From an uncultured Bacilli bacterium (GTDB lineage Bacteria; Bacillota_I; Bacilli_A; RF39; UBA660), in assembly GCA_934149245.1 (NCBI GenBank), contig CAKPER010000002.1:16236-80235 (forward strand): a DNA stretch of 64,000 bases, read 5' to 3'. A program made the position numbers and the translations under genes. The notes beneath the pieces were generated by a model. That model did no database searches. It had not been told where the DNA came from and saw only the letters and a list, made by a program, of their open reading frames with translations. Below, piece by piece: positions 32,361 to 42,163 of the stretch. Each line of letters opens with the position of its first letter. The first letter of the stretch is position 1.

Positions 32361-34760
32361 ATGTATAATTATAAAAAAGTAGAGCAAAAATGGCAAAAAC
32401 ATTGGGAAGAAAATAATACATATATAACAAAAATAGATAAGAATAAGGAAAAATTTTATATGTTAGTAGAGTTTCCTTATCCATCTGGAGCAGGTTTACA
32501 TGTTGGTCATGCTAGGGTATATACAGCATCTGATGTTCAAACAAGATACAAGAAAGCCTTAGGTTACAATGTTTTGTTTCCAATGGGCTGGGATGCTTTT
32601 GGGGCACCTGCTGAACAATATGCAATAAAAAATCATATTCATCCTAAAGAAGCAGTAGTAGAAAATATAAAAGTTTTTAAAGGTCAATTGAAATCTCTTG
32701 GCCTAGCAACAGATTGGTCTAGGGAATTTGCAACAACAGATCCAGAATATTACAAATGGACACAATGGCAATTTCTACAATTTTATAAAAAAGGCTTAGC
32801 CTATAAAGATGAAAAAGAAATAAATTGGTGCCCTAAGTGTAAAATGGGCTTATCAAATGAAGATGCTCAAGGCGGAGTGTGCGAAAGATGTGGTTCCCAA
32901 ACTACTAAAAAATTAAAAAATCAATGGTTACTTCGTATGAGTGATTATGCTGATAAATTACTAGATGGCTTAAAAAATACTGAATTTTTAGAGAAAGTTA
33001 AGACAGCTCAAATAAATTGGATAGGGAAATCAATAGGAGCATCAGTTAAATTTAAAATAAAAGGTGAAGATGATTATTTAAAAGTCTTTACTACTAGATG
33101 TGATACTTTATATGGAGTAACATTTATGGTTATAAGCCCTGAACATAAATATATTGAAAAGTATAAAGATAAAATAAAAAATATAAAAGATGTTCTTGAA
33201 TATCAAGAAGAAGCTAAACACAAAAGTGAAATTGAAAGAACTGATAATACTAAGGAAAAAACAGGAGTTAAATTAGAAGGTCTAACTGCAATTCATCCAA
33301 TAACAGGAGAAGAAATTGAAGTATGGATTAGTGATTATGTACTTGCAAATTATGGTACAGGTGCTATAATGGCAGTTCCTGCTCATGATGAAAGAGATTA
33401 TGCTTTTGCTAAAAAGTTTGGTATTAAAATTATTCCAGTAATTGATGGAGGAGATATTAATAAAGAGGCATATATTGGTGATGGCCTTCATATTAATTCT
33501 GATTTTATAAATGGTCTAGATAAAAATTCAGCTATAGAAAAAATGTTAGAATATTTAACAAAAAATGATTTAGGTAAAAAAGAAGTAAATTATCGTCTTC
33601 AAGATTGGATTTTCTCTCGTCAAAGATTTTGGGGGGAGCCAATTCCTATGATTAATTGTCCACATTGTGGTTGGGTACCAGTTCCTGATGAAGATTTACC
33701 AGTATTATTACCAAATGTTCAAGCTTATGAACCAACTGATGATGGTGAAAGTCCATTATCTCGAATAGATGAATGGGTAAATGTTAAATGTCCAAAATGT
33801 GGTATGAATGCTAAAAGAGAAACAGATACAATGCCAAACTGGGCTGGTTCATCATGGTATTGGTTACGTTATATGGATCCTCATAATACTAAGGAATTTG
33901 CCAGTATGGAAGCTATGAAATATTGGGGAAAAGTCGATTTATATGATGGTGGAATGGAACATGCTACACGTCATTTGTTATATGCAAGATTTTGGAATAT
34001 TTTCTTACATGAACAAGGATTAGTTCCAAATAGTGAACCATTTACAAGAAGAATCAGTCACGGAATGATTTTAGGTCCAACTGGTGAAAAGATGAGTAAA
34101 AGTAAAGGAAATGTTGTCAATCCAAATGATATGGTAAGAGATTATGGAGCTGATAGCTTAAGAGTTTATGAAATGTTTATTGGTGATTACTCAAAAGATG
34201 CTGCTTGGAATGAACAAGGACTAAAAGGCTGTCATAAGTTTTTAAATAGAATTTGGAATCTTCAAGAAAAAGTTATTGATGGGGATAATTATTCAAAAGA
34301 TATTGAAGCTTTAATTCATAAAACTATTAAAAAAGTAACTGATGATATTGAAAATTTATCTTATAATACTGCTGTATCATCATTAATGATTTTACTTAAT
34401 GCCATGGATAAAATGCCAAATATAACTAAGAAAGATTATAGAATTATTCTTCAACTTTTAAATCCTTTTGCACCACATATAACTGAAGAATTAAATGAGA
34501 TATGTAATTTAGGGAAAGAATTTACTAATAGTTCTTGGCCAGAGTATGATCCTAAAAAAACTATAGATAATGTTTTAGAAATAGGAGTACAAATAAATGG
34601 AAAATTGCGTTCTACTATAAAAATAAATAAAGACGAAAACAAAGAAAAAATAGAAGAAATTGCTCTAGCAGATGATAAAATAAAGAAAAATATTCAAGAA
34701 AAAACTATCGTAAGAATAATTATTGTTCCAAATAGAATTGTAAATATTGTTGTTAAGTAA
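32361..34760 (+). CDS. leuS: Leucyl-tRNA synthetase
   Basis: The 799-residue class Ia synthetase starts MYNYKKVEQKWQKHW after AGAAGGAAG. It has HIGH as HVGH (47-50, in PSGAGLHVGHARVYTASD), the editing-domain insertion (about 220-400, with GTGAIMAVPAHDERDYAF), the leucine-specific zinc-like segments with CPKC and CPHCGW, and KMSKS as GEKMSKSKGN. The C-terminal tRNA-binding domain is complete. It charges tRNA-Leu and is controlled by the upstream T-box, specifier CTT. Confidence 0.98.
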   Translation: MYNYKKVEQKWQKHWEENNTYITKIDKNKEKFYMLVEFPYPSGAGLHVGHARVYTASDVQTRYKKALGYNVLFPMGWDAFGAPAEQYAIKNHIHPKEAVVENIKVFKGQLKSLGLATDWSREFATTDPEYYKWTQWQFLQFYKKGLAYKDEKEINWCPKCKMGLSNEDAQGGVCERCGSQTTKKLKNQWLLRMSDYADKLLDGLKNTEFLEKVKTAQINWIGKSIGASVKFKIKGEDDYLKVFTTRCDTLYGVTFMVISPEHKYIEKYKDKIKNIKDVLEYQEEAKHKSEIERTDNTKEKTGVKLEGLTAIHPITGEEIEVWISDYVLANYGTGAIMAVPAHDERDYAFAKKFGIKIIPVIDGGDINKEAYIGDGLHINSDFINGLDKNSAIEKMLEYLTKNDLGKKEVNYRLQDWIFSRQRFWGEPIPMINCPHCGWVPVPDEDLPVLLPNVQAYEPTDDGESPLSRIDEWVNVKCPKCGMNAKRETDTMPNWAGSSWYWLRYMDPHNTKEFASMEAMKYWGKVDLYDGGMEHATRHLLYARFWNIFLHEQGLVPNSEPFTRRISHGMILGPTGEKMSKSKGNVVNPNDMVRDYGADSLRVYEMFIGDYSKDAAWNEQGLKGCHKFLNRIWNLQEKVIDGDNYSKDIEALIHKTIKKVTDDIENLSYNTAVSSLMILLNAMDKMPNITKKDYRIILQLLNPFAPHITEELNEICNLGKEFTNSSWPEYDPKKTIDNVLEIGVQINGKLRSTIKINKDENKEKIEEIALADDKIKKNIQEKTIVRIIIVPNRIVNIVVK

Positions 34761-34860
34761 ATCATTTTCTAAATAAATTTTTGATTATGTTATTGTCTTG
34801 AACTTATAGGAAAGTTAGATGATTTTTGGAAAAGAAATAAAGAAGGGATTGAAATAAAAT

Positions 34861-35604
34861 ATGAAAAATAATAATGGTAGAATAATTGGCGGGTTAATAG
34901 TAATAATAATAATATTAAGTGTATTCTGTATATTATTTGCAACAAATACCCTAGAATTAAATTCTATTAAAGTAAAAGGTGATGATAAGAGTAAGCAGAA
35001 TAATTTGGTTGAAAATAAAGATAAACAGATTGAACTTGAAGTAGTTTCAGATACAGAAGCTCTTACATTAGGTAAAGATTTATATGATAAAGCGACTGAG
35101 ATATATTCTACTTGGGTACTGACACCTTATTGTGGTTATGGTTCTAATGAGCTATATAATCATGAAGGAGTAAATATTGGAGGGCAGTCAGGATATTCAT
35201 ATTATGAATCAATGTTTAATAATATAGATGAATTAAGAGAATATTTATTAAAATATTTATCACAGGATATTGTTAATTCAAAGGTGCCTAAGAATGTTTT
35301 AGAAAACCAAGAAGAGATAGCCGATTATATAATTTATAATAATAAGTTATATTGCAGGCAAGACGCTGGTAAAGGTTGGTTGTTCTCTTATTTAGGAAAA
35401 TATGATATAAAGGTAAATAGTAAAGAGAGTAATAAAATATCATATACAATAACTTCCTACTATACTAAAAATGAGGATAAGTGCAGTAGATATGATAATT
35501 TTTGGAGCTGTGATAAGTCAGATACAGAAAACAAAGACACTAATTTTACTATTGAAAAAATAAATGACAAGTGGATTGTTACCGATTATACACTATATGA
35601 GTGA
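34861..35604 (+). CDS. Membrane-anchored extracytoplasmic protein, unknown function
   Basis: The 247-residue protein has a single N-terminal membrane helix (GGLIVIIIILSVFCILFA, about 10-27) with a basic, Asn-rich N-terminus before it, so the rest is outside. The ectodomain has several aromatic segments (STWVLTPYCGYG; GKGWLFSYLGKYDI) and five cysteines. It ends KINDKWIVTDYTLYE, a pattern common in small beta-rich or NTF2-like domains. No family assigned. It stands alone between leuS and the bacteriocin locus; GAAGGGA lies about 13 bases before the ATG, which is rather far. Confidence 0.65.
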   Translation: MKNNNGRIIGGLIVIIIILSVFCILFATNTLELNSIKVKGDDKSKQNNLVENKDKQIELEVVSDTEALTLGKDLYDKATEIYSTWVLTPYCGYGSNELYNHEGVNIGGQSGYSYYESMFNNIDELREYLLKYLSQDIVNSKVPKNVLENQEEIADYIIYNNKLYCRQDAGKGWLFSYLGKYDIKVNSKESNKISYTITSYYTKNEDKCSRYDNFWSCDKSDTENKDTNFTIEKINDKWIVTDYTLYE

Positions 35605-36129
35605 TAAATAATTAAATATTTTGCTACTTTACAGTTTTATCGCCTAAAGTTGGTAAACAATAGTAAAAAAATAAAATAATTAATATTAGTATTGGTATTG
35701 ATTAGGATTGTCATCTATTATGTAATCAATTAGATAATAAAATTTTTAAAAGACAAATTTAATAGAAAAATAGATTTGAGACTACATCTATAATTTTAGG
35801 TGTAGTTTTTATTTTTCAATTTTTTTGAAACTTAGTTATTCCTTAACAAAATTGACATAACCCAGAGTTTGTAAGGTGTGATGTAAAATTATAAAGATAA
35901 CTTCTAAATTTTTGGATATTGGTTTCAGTTCATCTCGAACTCTAATAATCTTTTTTGCAACTAGTGATATTTACAATAAAATATTTATAAAAGCTTGACC
36001 TAAATTAAAATAAAATCTTTCTTTAAAATAATCTTATAGGTAATTTATTAAAAAAAAATAAAAAAATTTTCCAAATTAAAAGGAAATCGAAGATAAACAG
36101 CCAATAATTAAAGTTAGAGGAGGTAAAAT
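35605..36129. other. Intergenic region before the bacteriocin locus
   Basis: No credible gene is seen in 525 bases. It contains a terminator at 35781-35811 and short TTGAC-like boxes (35849, 35995) without matching -10 boxes at normal spacing. The operon promoter is therefore not clear; it may need an activator. Confidence 0.5.
35781..35811 (+). terminator. Terminator downstream of the anchored protein gene
   Basis: ACTACATCTA (35781-35790) pairs with TAGGTGTAGT (35797-35806) with one wobble, then TTTTT. Confidence 0.85.
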
Positions 36130-38238
36130 ATGAACAAGAAATTAGTCGTAAAACAAGATGGTTACAAGGAATGTGGAGCAGCCTGTTTGTTATCAATAAT
36201 AAGGTATTATGGTGGTAATATTTCAATAAATAAATTGCTAGATTTAACAAATACTAGTAAAAAAGGAACAACTTTCTTTAATTTAAAAGATGCATCTTCA
36301 AAGCTTGGTTTAGATGCAACTGGATTTAAAATAGAAGATACTAATAAAAAAGAAAGTTTACAGAAAATAAATATGCCCTCAATCTGTCAAATAGTTGAAA
36401 ATAATTATGAACACTTTATAGTAATATATAAAGTAAAAAAAGAAAAAATATTGATAATGGATCCGGCTAGAGGATATAGAACAATAAAGAATGATGAATT
36501 TTTTCAAATTTGGACAGGATATATAATGACTTTTGTCAAAACTACGCAACTTCCATATTTATCTGATGAAAAATATTTGAATAAACTTATCATTGAACTA
36601 TTAATAAAAAACAAAGGCATTGTCTTAAATATTGTAATATTATCAATAATATTTACAATAATATCTTCTATATATGCCATGTACAGTGGATTCATAATAG
36701 ATACAATAACGAGTACAAATACTAGTCAATTAATAATAATAACTGAAATATTTATTACTACATTAATTATAAAAAGCATTTCAGATTTCTCACGAAACAA
36801 GCTGCTAATATATTTAAATCAAAAATTAGATTGTACTATTTTCTTAAATTCTATTAGAAAGATTATTTTACTTCCTTATAGTTATTACAAAAATAGAACA
36901 ACTGGAGAAATTATTTCAAAATTAAATGATCTTGCCAATATCAAAAACATGCTTAGTAAAATTATACTCACTGTATTTTTGGATGTAATTGTTTCACTAA
37001 CATGTGCTATTGTCATGATGAAAATAAATATAAAGATGTTCTTGATTTTAGTAGTAACTATTCTGATTTATATTTTGATATTCTTAATTTTTAGACCACT
37101 GATAAAAAAGTATACTAATATAAATCAGGAAAATAATGCTAAAATAAATTCTCAAATGGTTGAATTAATAAATGGTTTTGAGACTATAAAAAATTTAAGT
37201 TTAGAAAATATTATGTATCAAAATTTTTCTGAATTGTATACTAAATCTTTACATGATGTGTATATATATGACAATATTAATAATTATGAATTTATTATAA
37301 AAGAACTAATTACCTATTTAACACTACTTCTAACAGAGTTTATTGGTTTCTACTTTGTGTTGCATAATACTTTAACTATTGGAGAAATAATAATTTTTAC
37401 AAGTTTAGCACCTTATTTTATGTCGCCAATTAGAAGTGTTATAGATTTAAGCAAGGAATATTTTTATGCTATTAATTCACTTAAAAGAGCCAATAATTTA
37501 TTAGAAATAAAATCTGATGACTTGAATACTAAAACAACCTTTACATTGAATGGAAATATTAATATAAAAAATTTAAGTTTTAGTTATAACAATTACGATA
37601 AAGTACTAAAAGGTATAAACATAAATATAGCTAAAGGGGACAAAATTTTAATATTAGGTAATTCTGGTTCAGGAAAAAGTACAATAATAAAAATATTATC
37701 AAAGTATTATACACCTAGAAGAGATAGTATATATATTGATGGTACAGACATTAATGATATTTCTATCAGTAATTTAAAAGATAATATAACTACTATATCT
37801 CAGGAAGAAATTATTTTTAATGATACTATCAAAAATAATATAATTTTAAATAGAAAAATAAGTGATAATAAATTTATAAAAATTTGTAGGGAATTATGTA
37901 TTGATGAATTTGTAAAGAATAGTCCTATGGGCTATAATACTAAACTTGAAGAAAATGGTCAAAACATTTCAGGGGGTCAAAGACAAAGAATTATTTTAGC
38001 ACGAGCTTTACTAAAAAATAGTAATATATTGTTAATTGATGAAGGATTAAATGCTATAGATATCAATTTAGAAAGAAAGATATTAAAAACAATTTTTGAA
38101 AAATATCAAGATAAAACTATAATTATAGTATCCCATCGATTAGAAAACATGGATTTGTATAAAAAAGTAATAAATTTAAAAGATGGAAAAATAGATAAAA
38201 TAGCTAATTTACCTAAAGAGGGTGATTATTATGTATAG
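36130..38238 (+). CDS. Bacteriocin-processing ABC exporter with N-terminal C39 peptidase
   Basis: The 702-residue protein has the three parts of a peptidase-containing exporter. Residues 1-130 form a C39 cysteine peptidase: QDGYKECGAACLLSI with oxyanion Gln9 and catalytic Cys15, HFIVIYKV with the His, and MDPARGYR with the Asp. Six membrane helices follow (about 160-440). The NBD (about 470-690) has GNSGSGKST, NISGGQRQRIILARALL and LLIDEGLNAID. It cleaves double-glycine leaders and exports the peptides. Its two substrates are probably the double-glycine peptides at 38481 and 38638. AGAGGAGG precedes the ATG, and the stop overlaps the next ORF (ATGTATAG). Confidence 0.95.
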   Translation: MNKKLVVKQDGYKECGAACLLSIIRYYGGNISINKLLDLTNTSKKGTTFFNLKDASSKLGLDATGFKIEDTNKKESLQKINMPSICQIVENNYEHFIVIYKVKKEKILIMDPARGYRTIKNDEFFQIWTGYIMTFVKTTQLPYLSDEKYLNKLIIELLIKNKGIVLNIVILSIIFTIISSIYAMYSGFIIDTITSTNTSQLIIITEIFITTLIIKSISDFSRNKLLIYLNQKLDCTIFLNSIRKIILLPYSYYKNRTTGEIISKLNDLANIKNMLSKIILTVFLDVIVSLTCAIVMMKINIKMFLILVVTILIYILIFLIFRPLIKKYTNINQENNAKINSQMVELINGFETIKNLSLENIMYQNFSELYTKSLHDVYIYDNINNYEFIIKELITYLTLLLTEFIGFYFVLHNTLTIGEIIIFTSLAPYFMSPIRSVIDLSKEYFYAINSLKRANNLLEIKSDDLNTKTTFTLNGNINIKNLSFSYNNYDKVLKGININIAKGDKILILGNSGSGKSTIIKILSKYYTPRRDSIYIDGTDINDISISNLKDNITTISQEEIIFNDTIKNNIILNRKISDNKFIKICRELCIDEFVKNSPMGYNTKLEENGQNISGGQRQRIILARALLKNSNILLIDEGLNAIDINLERKILKTIFEKYQDKTIIIVSHRLENMDLYKKVINLKDGKIDKIANLPKEGDYYV

Positions 38239-38389
38239 TGTTTATATAATACTTAATAGAAACTCTAAAAGAATTATGAAAATATATGCCTTTTCTATAA
38301 TAATTTTATTATTAATAATAACTTACTTAATATGTAAGCTTAATCTATACTCCGTACCTAACTTTAAATTCTTTTATAAAAAAGGGTAA
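38231..38389 (+). CDS. Short single-helix membrane ORF, possibly a truncated exporter accessory protein
   Basis: The 52-residue ORF overlaps the exporter stop by 8 bases and has GAGGGTGAT before its ATG. It begins MYSVYIILNRNSKRIMKIYAF and continues with one strong membrane helix (SIIILLLIITYLI). That layout is the N-terminus of HlyD-like accessory proteins of bacteriocin exporters, but the large soluble part is missing. A one-base shift in the A/G run near 38380-38386 would add about 30 more codons up to the next gene, so a frameshift remnant is possible. It could also be a true small protein, for example an immunity peptide. Confidence 0.55.
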   Translation: MYSVYIILNRNSKRIMKIYAFSIIILLLIITYLICKLNLYSVPNFKFFYKKG

Positions 38390-38480
38390 ATGCTATTTTA
38401 CTAATTGGTATTATATAAATTTTTCTTTATCAAATATTACTATAAAAGCAAAAAACAAGAATTATAAAGGAGGTCAAAAA

Positions 38481-38621
38481 ATGAAGTTAAATGAAAAACA
38501 AATGCTAGATGTAAATGGTGGTGCAGTAAAGTGGGGAGTAATAGCGGGCTTCGGAGCCTTTGCCTCATTTGTAATAGGGGTAATAGATGGATGGATGAAC
38601 CCAAAAAAATGTAATGGATAA
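38481..38621 (+). CDS. Double-glycine-leader bacteriocin peptide A
   Basis: The 46-residue peptide starts at ATG 38481 after AAGGAGG. Leader MKLNEKQMLDVNGG matches the L-x-x-x-x-L/M-x-x-V-x-G-G double-glycine consensus. The predicted mature peptide has 32 residues, starts AVKWGVIAGFGAFASFVIGV and ends WMNPKKCNG. It contains a GxxxG pair (GVIAG), glycine- and alanine-rich helix and a charged tail, as in class II two-peptide bacteriocins. It is followed 16 bases later by a second peptide gene. I do not recognise a named bacteriocin. Confidence 0.85.
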   Translation: MKLNEKQMLDVNGGAVKWGVIAGFGAFASFVIGVIDGWMNPKKCNG

Positions 38622-38637
38622 AAAGGAGGAAAGAAAT

Positions 38638-38799
38638 ATGAAAAAATTAAATAATGAACAACTAAATTCTATACAAGGAGGAGCTAGTTTTAGCAGTGCT
38701 GCATTAAATGCAGTTATAAGGACAGTATCAACTCTATTTTCAATTGGACAAGCTGTAGGCTCAGCAATTAGAAGAGCTGGTTCTAGAAATTATTGTTAA
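38638..38799 (+). CDS. Double-glycine-leader bacteriocin peptide B
   Basis: The 53-residue peptide starts at ATG 38638 after AAAGGAGGA; a longer in-frame ATG at 38614 lies within peptide A. Leader MKKLNNEQLNSIQGG fits the consensus L-x-x-E-L-x-x-I-x-G-G. The mature part has 38 residues, begins ASFSSAALNAVIRTV and ends SAIRRAGSRNYC. GQAVG gives a GxxxG motif, typical of the helix contacts between the two chains of class IIb bacteriocins. It should act with peptide A on the membrane of target cells. No immunity gene is recognisable next to it. Confidence 0.85.
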   Translation: MKKLNNEQLNSIQGGASFSSAALNAVIRTVSTLFSIGQAVGSAIRRAGSRNYC

Positions 38800-38817
38800 G
38801 TATAGTTTAAAAAAGCA

Positions 38818-38850
38818 GTTTAACACCTAGAAATATTCTAGGTGTTAAAC
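38818..38850 (+). terminator. Long hairpin closing the bacteriocin operon
   Basis: GTTTAACACCTAGAA (38818-38832) and TTCTAGGTGTTAAAC (38836-38850) form a perfect 15-bp stem with a 3-base loop. There is no good T run on the plus side, so it may act as a transcript-end stabiliser or a weak terminator. Confidence 0.6.
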
Positions 38851-38884
38851 CAAATATTATCATAATTAGCTAGTAGTATAAAAA

Positions 38885-38913
38885 TTGCTTTTAATAAAAA
38901 AAAATGTTACAAT
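38885..38913 (+). promoter_or_regulatory. Promoter of addA
   Basis: TTGCTT (38885-38890), 17 bases, then TACAAT (38908-38913) preceded by TGT (extended -10). Confidence 0.6.
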
Positions 38914-38969
38914 TAATGCACAAAATATGTTTAATGTATTAATTAAAATAAAGTTAAGGAGTTGTTTTT

Positions 38970-41900
38970 ATGATACCAACTAAACCACAAAATGTAACAT
39001 GGACTGATGAACAATGGCAAGCGATATACGAAGATAAAAAAAATATAATAGTTTCAGCAGGTGCAGGTTCAGGAAAAACTGCTGTATTAACAGAAAGAGT
39101 TATTAGAAAATTAAAAGATGGTGTTCACATAAATGAATTATTAATATTAACATTTACTAAAGCTGCTTCAGCAGAAATGGCAGATAGAATCAGAAAAAAA
39201 ATTAATAAAATTCCAGAATTACAAGCTGAATTAAATTTAATAGATGCTGCATATATAACTACATTTGATAGTTTTGCTTTGTCAATAGTAAAAAAATATC
39301 ATTATTTACTAAACATTAGTAATAATATAAAAATAATAGATTCTAATGTCATTTTAATGAAGAAAAAAGATATTTTGGAAAATTTATTTTTAGAAAAGTA
39401 TGCATCAGGCGATCAAAAATTTTTAAAGTTAATTCAAGATTTTTGTTTAAAGGATGATTCTAATATTAGGGAATATATATTAAATATTAATAGCAAATTA
39501 GATTTATTGTCTAACAAGGAAGAGTATCTAACAAATTATCTAAATAATAATTTTTCGGAAATAATTATTAATAAAAATATTGCTGAATACTTAGAGCTAC
39601 TAAAATCAAAATTAACTCTTATTCAATTAAAAATAAAAGAAATAAGTTACATAGATAACGAGTATGCTTCTAAATTAAATTCATGTTTAGAAGAAATATT
39701 TAATGCTAGTTCATATGATGAAATAAAAGAGAGAACGAACATAAAGTTACCTGCAGTACCTAGAGGGTGCGATTTAGAATTAAAAAATTTAAAACAAACT
39801 ATTACAAATACAGTAAAAGAAATAAAACTACTAACAGGATATTCAGATAGTAAAGAAATTTATAACACAATTATCTCAACTAAAGATACAGTTGAAGTTA
39901 TTATAAAGATAATATTGGAATTTTCTAAAAGAATAATGAATTATAAAAAAGCTAACAATGTCTATGAGTTTAATGATATAGCAATAATGTCAATTAATAT
40001 TTTGAAAAGAAATCCTAATATTAGAGAAGAATTATTAGAAACATTTAACGAAATAATGATAGATGAATATCAAGATACTAATGATTTGCAAGAAGAATTT
40101 ATTTCTATGATAAGTAAAAATAATGTTTATATGGTTGGAGACATCAAACAATCTATATATAGATTTAGAAATGCTAATCCATTAATTTTTAAAAATAAAT
40201 ATGAAAATTATAGTATAAGTGATAAAGATATAAAAATAGATTTAAATAAAAATTTTAGATCACGTGAAGAAGTTTTAGATAATATAAATATTATGTTTAA
40301 CTTAATAATGGATCAAGAAATAGGAGGAGCAGATTATATAAAGGAACATCAAATGATTTTTGGAAATGGAGCTTATTTGAAAGAAAAAATAAATCATTCA
40401 AATGATATGAATATATATAGCTATGATTATGAAAAAGAAATAGGATATAGTAAAGAAGAAATAGAAGCATTTATAATAGCAAAGGATATTCTAAACAAAA
40501 AAGAAAATAACTATCAAGTATTTGATAAGGATTCAGGATTGTTAAGAAAAGCTTCATATCAAGATTTTGCTATAATAATTGATAGAGCAACTAGTTTTGG
40601 ATTGTATAAAAAAATCTTTTCTTACCTTGGAATTCCATTAGAATTATTAAAAGATGAAAAAATGAATGATTCAGCTGATTTAAATGTAATTAAAAATGTT
40701 ATAAAATTAATAATAAGCATAAAAGAAAATGTATTTGATAAAAATTTTAAATACTTATTTACAAGTGTTGCTAGAAGTTTTTTGTATAATTTACCAGATG
40801 ATGTAATATTTAACTATTTTGAAAAAAATAATTTTAAAGAAAGTATTATATATCAAACTTGTTACACTATCAGTAAAAAAATAGATTACTTAACAATAAA
40901 TGAATTATTGAATTTGATTGAAAAAGAATTTGATTATTATAAGAAATTGGTAACAATCGGGGATATTAATAACTGTATAATAAAAATGGAAAAAATAAAA
41001 TCCATAGCTCAGAGTTTAGAAGAGATGGGATATACAATAGAGGATTTTGTTGAGTATTTAGAAAATATAATAAAAGAAGGATATACTATGGATTACAAGT
41101 CATCTAGAAATAGTACTGATTCTGTAAAAATTATGACCATTCACAAGTCAAAAGGATTAGAGTATCCAATATGTTATTTTTCAGGTTTATATAAAACTTT
41201 CAATATAAGTGATTTAAATGAAAAGTTTATTTTTGATAAGAAATATGGAATTATTGTTCCATACTTTAACAATGGAATAGGAGAAACAATTTATAAACAA
41301 TTACTGAAAAACAAATATTTAGAAGAAGAGATAAGTGAAAAAATAAGGCTTTTCTATGTAGCACTAACTCGTGCTAGGGAAAAAATAATCTTAGTTCATC
41401 CAAACTATGATATCCAAGATAATAATTATAGATATACAATATTGCCAAATACTATAAAGCAAAATTATAGATCATTTCTTGATATGTTATCTTCTATTGA
41501 TTTTATAATAAAAAAATACGAAAGCAAGATAGATTTAGAAAAAACAGGGTTAACACACAATTATAATTTAATAAAACAAGAAAATTATAAAGAAAAGATA
41601 TCATCAAATACTAGTTTATTAAATATTAATGAAATAAATATTTCAAACGAAAACATAAGTGATAAGTCATTTTCCAAAAAAGTTAATAAATTAATTACAA
41701 AAGCTGAATATGAAAGTATGAATTTAGGAACTAAATTACATGAGATTTTAGAGTTAGTAGATTTAAAAAGTCCTGATTATTCAAAAATGCCAGATAAATT
41801 ATCAGAAAAAATTTTAAAATCATTTTTAAGTAAACCTGAACTTTCAAATATTAATAAAGCAAAAATATATAAAGAAAATGAATTTATATATAAAGATAAA

Positions 41901-42104
41901 GATACAATATATCATGGAATAATAGATTTGATTTTAGAATATGAAGATCATATAGATATTATAGACTATAAATTAAAAAATATTAGCGATTTAAATTACT
42001 TAAGTCAATTACATGGATATAAAAATTATGTAATAAAAAGGACTAATAAATTAGTAAATTTATATTTATATTCACTTTTAGATACAAAATTAACAAAAAT
42101 TTGA
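38970..42104 (+). CDS. addA: ATP-dependent helicase/nuclease subunit A (AddA)
   Basis: The 1,044-residue protein is UvrD-like with AddA features: TDEQWQAIYEDKKNIIVSAGAGSGKT (Walker A at 30-37), LILTFTKAASAEM, MIDEYQDTND, MVGDIKQSIYRFRNA, IMTIHKSKGLEYP and FYVALTRAREKI. The C-terminal PD-(D/E)xK nuclease shows HEILE, YHGIIDLIL and IDIIDYKLK. With AddB it resects double-strand ends and recognises Chi. It is somewhat short for AddA (about 1,200 usual). No addB is adjacent: upstream is the bacteriocin locus, downstream a superoxide dismutase-like gene. Usually addB sits directly upstream. Confidence 0.93.
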   Translation: MIPTKPQNVTWTDEQWQAIYEDKKNIIVSAGAGSGKTAVLTERVIRKLKDGVHINELLILTFTKAASAEMADRIRKKINKIPELQAELNLIDAAYITTFDSFALSIVKKYHYLLNISNNIKIIDSNVILMKKKDILENLFLEKYASGDQKFLKLIQDFCLKDDSNIREYILNINSKLDLLSNKEEYLTNYLNNNFSEIIINKNIAEYLELLKSKLTLIQLKIKEISYIDNEYASKLNSCLEEIFNASSYDEIKERTNIKLPAVPRGCDLELKNLKQTITNTVKEIKLLTGYSDSKEIYNTIISTKDTVEVIIKIILEFSKRIMNYKKANNVYEFNDIAIMSINILKRNPNIREELLETFNEIMIDEYQDTNDLQEEFISMISKNNVYMVGDIKQSIYRFRNANPLIFKNKYENYSISDKDIKIDLNKNFRSREEVLDNINIMFNLIMDQEIGGADYIKEHQMIFGNGAYLKEKINHSNDMNIYSYDYEKEIGYSKEEIEAFIIAKDILNKKENNYQVFDKDSGLLRKASYQDFAIIIDRATSFGLYKKIFSYLGIPLELLKDEKMNDSADLNVIKNVIKLIISIKENVFDKNFKYLFTSVARSFLYNLPDDVIFNYFEKNNFKESIIYQTCYTISKKIDYLTINELLNLIEKEFDYYKKLVTIGDINNCIIKMEKIKSIAQSLEEMGYTIEDFVEYLENIIKEGYTMDYKSSRNSTDSVKIMTIHKSKGLEYPICYFSGLYKTFNISDLNEKFIFDKKYGIIVPYFNNGIGETIYKQLLKNKYLEEEISEKIRLFYVALTRAREKIILVHPNYDIQDNNYRYTILPNTIKQNYRSFLDMLSSIDFIIKKYESKIDLEKTGLTHNYNLIKQENYKEKISSNTSLLNINEINISNENISDKSFSKKVNKLITKAEYESMNLGTKLHEILELVDLKSPDYSKMPDKLSEKILKSFLSKPELSNINKAKIYKENEFIYKDKDTIYHGIIDLILEYEDHIDIIDYKLKNISDLNYLSQLHGYKNYVIKRTNKLVNLYLYSLLDTKLTKI

Positions 42105-42163
42105 TATATTTTAATTGATTAATAAAAGTTTTAATAAAATCATATATATTGATAGGTGATAAT

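Noticed and set aside
35995..36029. Promoter for the bacteriocin operon at TTGACC
   Set aside because: The nearest TAAAAT boxes are at 10- and 23-base spacing, outside the workable range.
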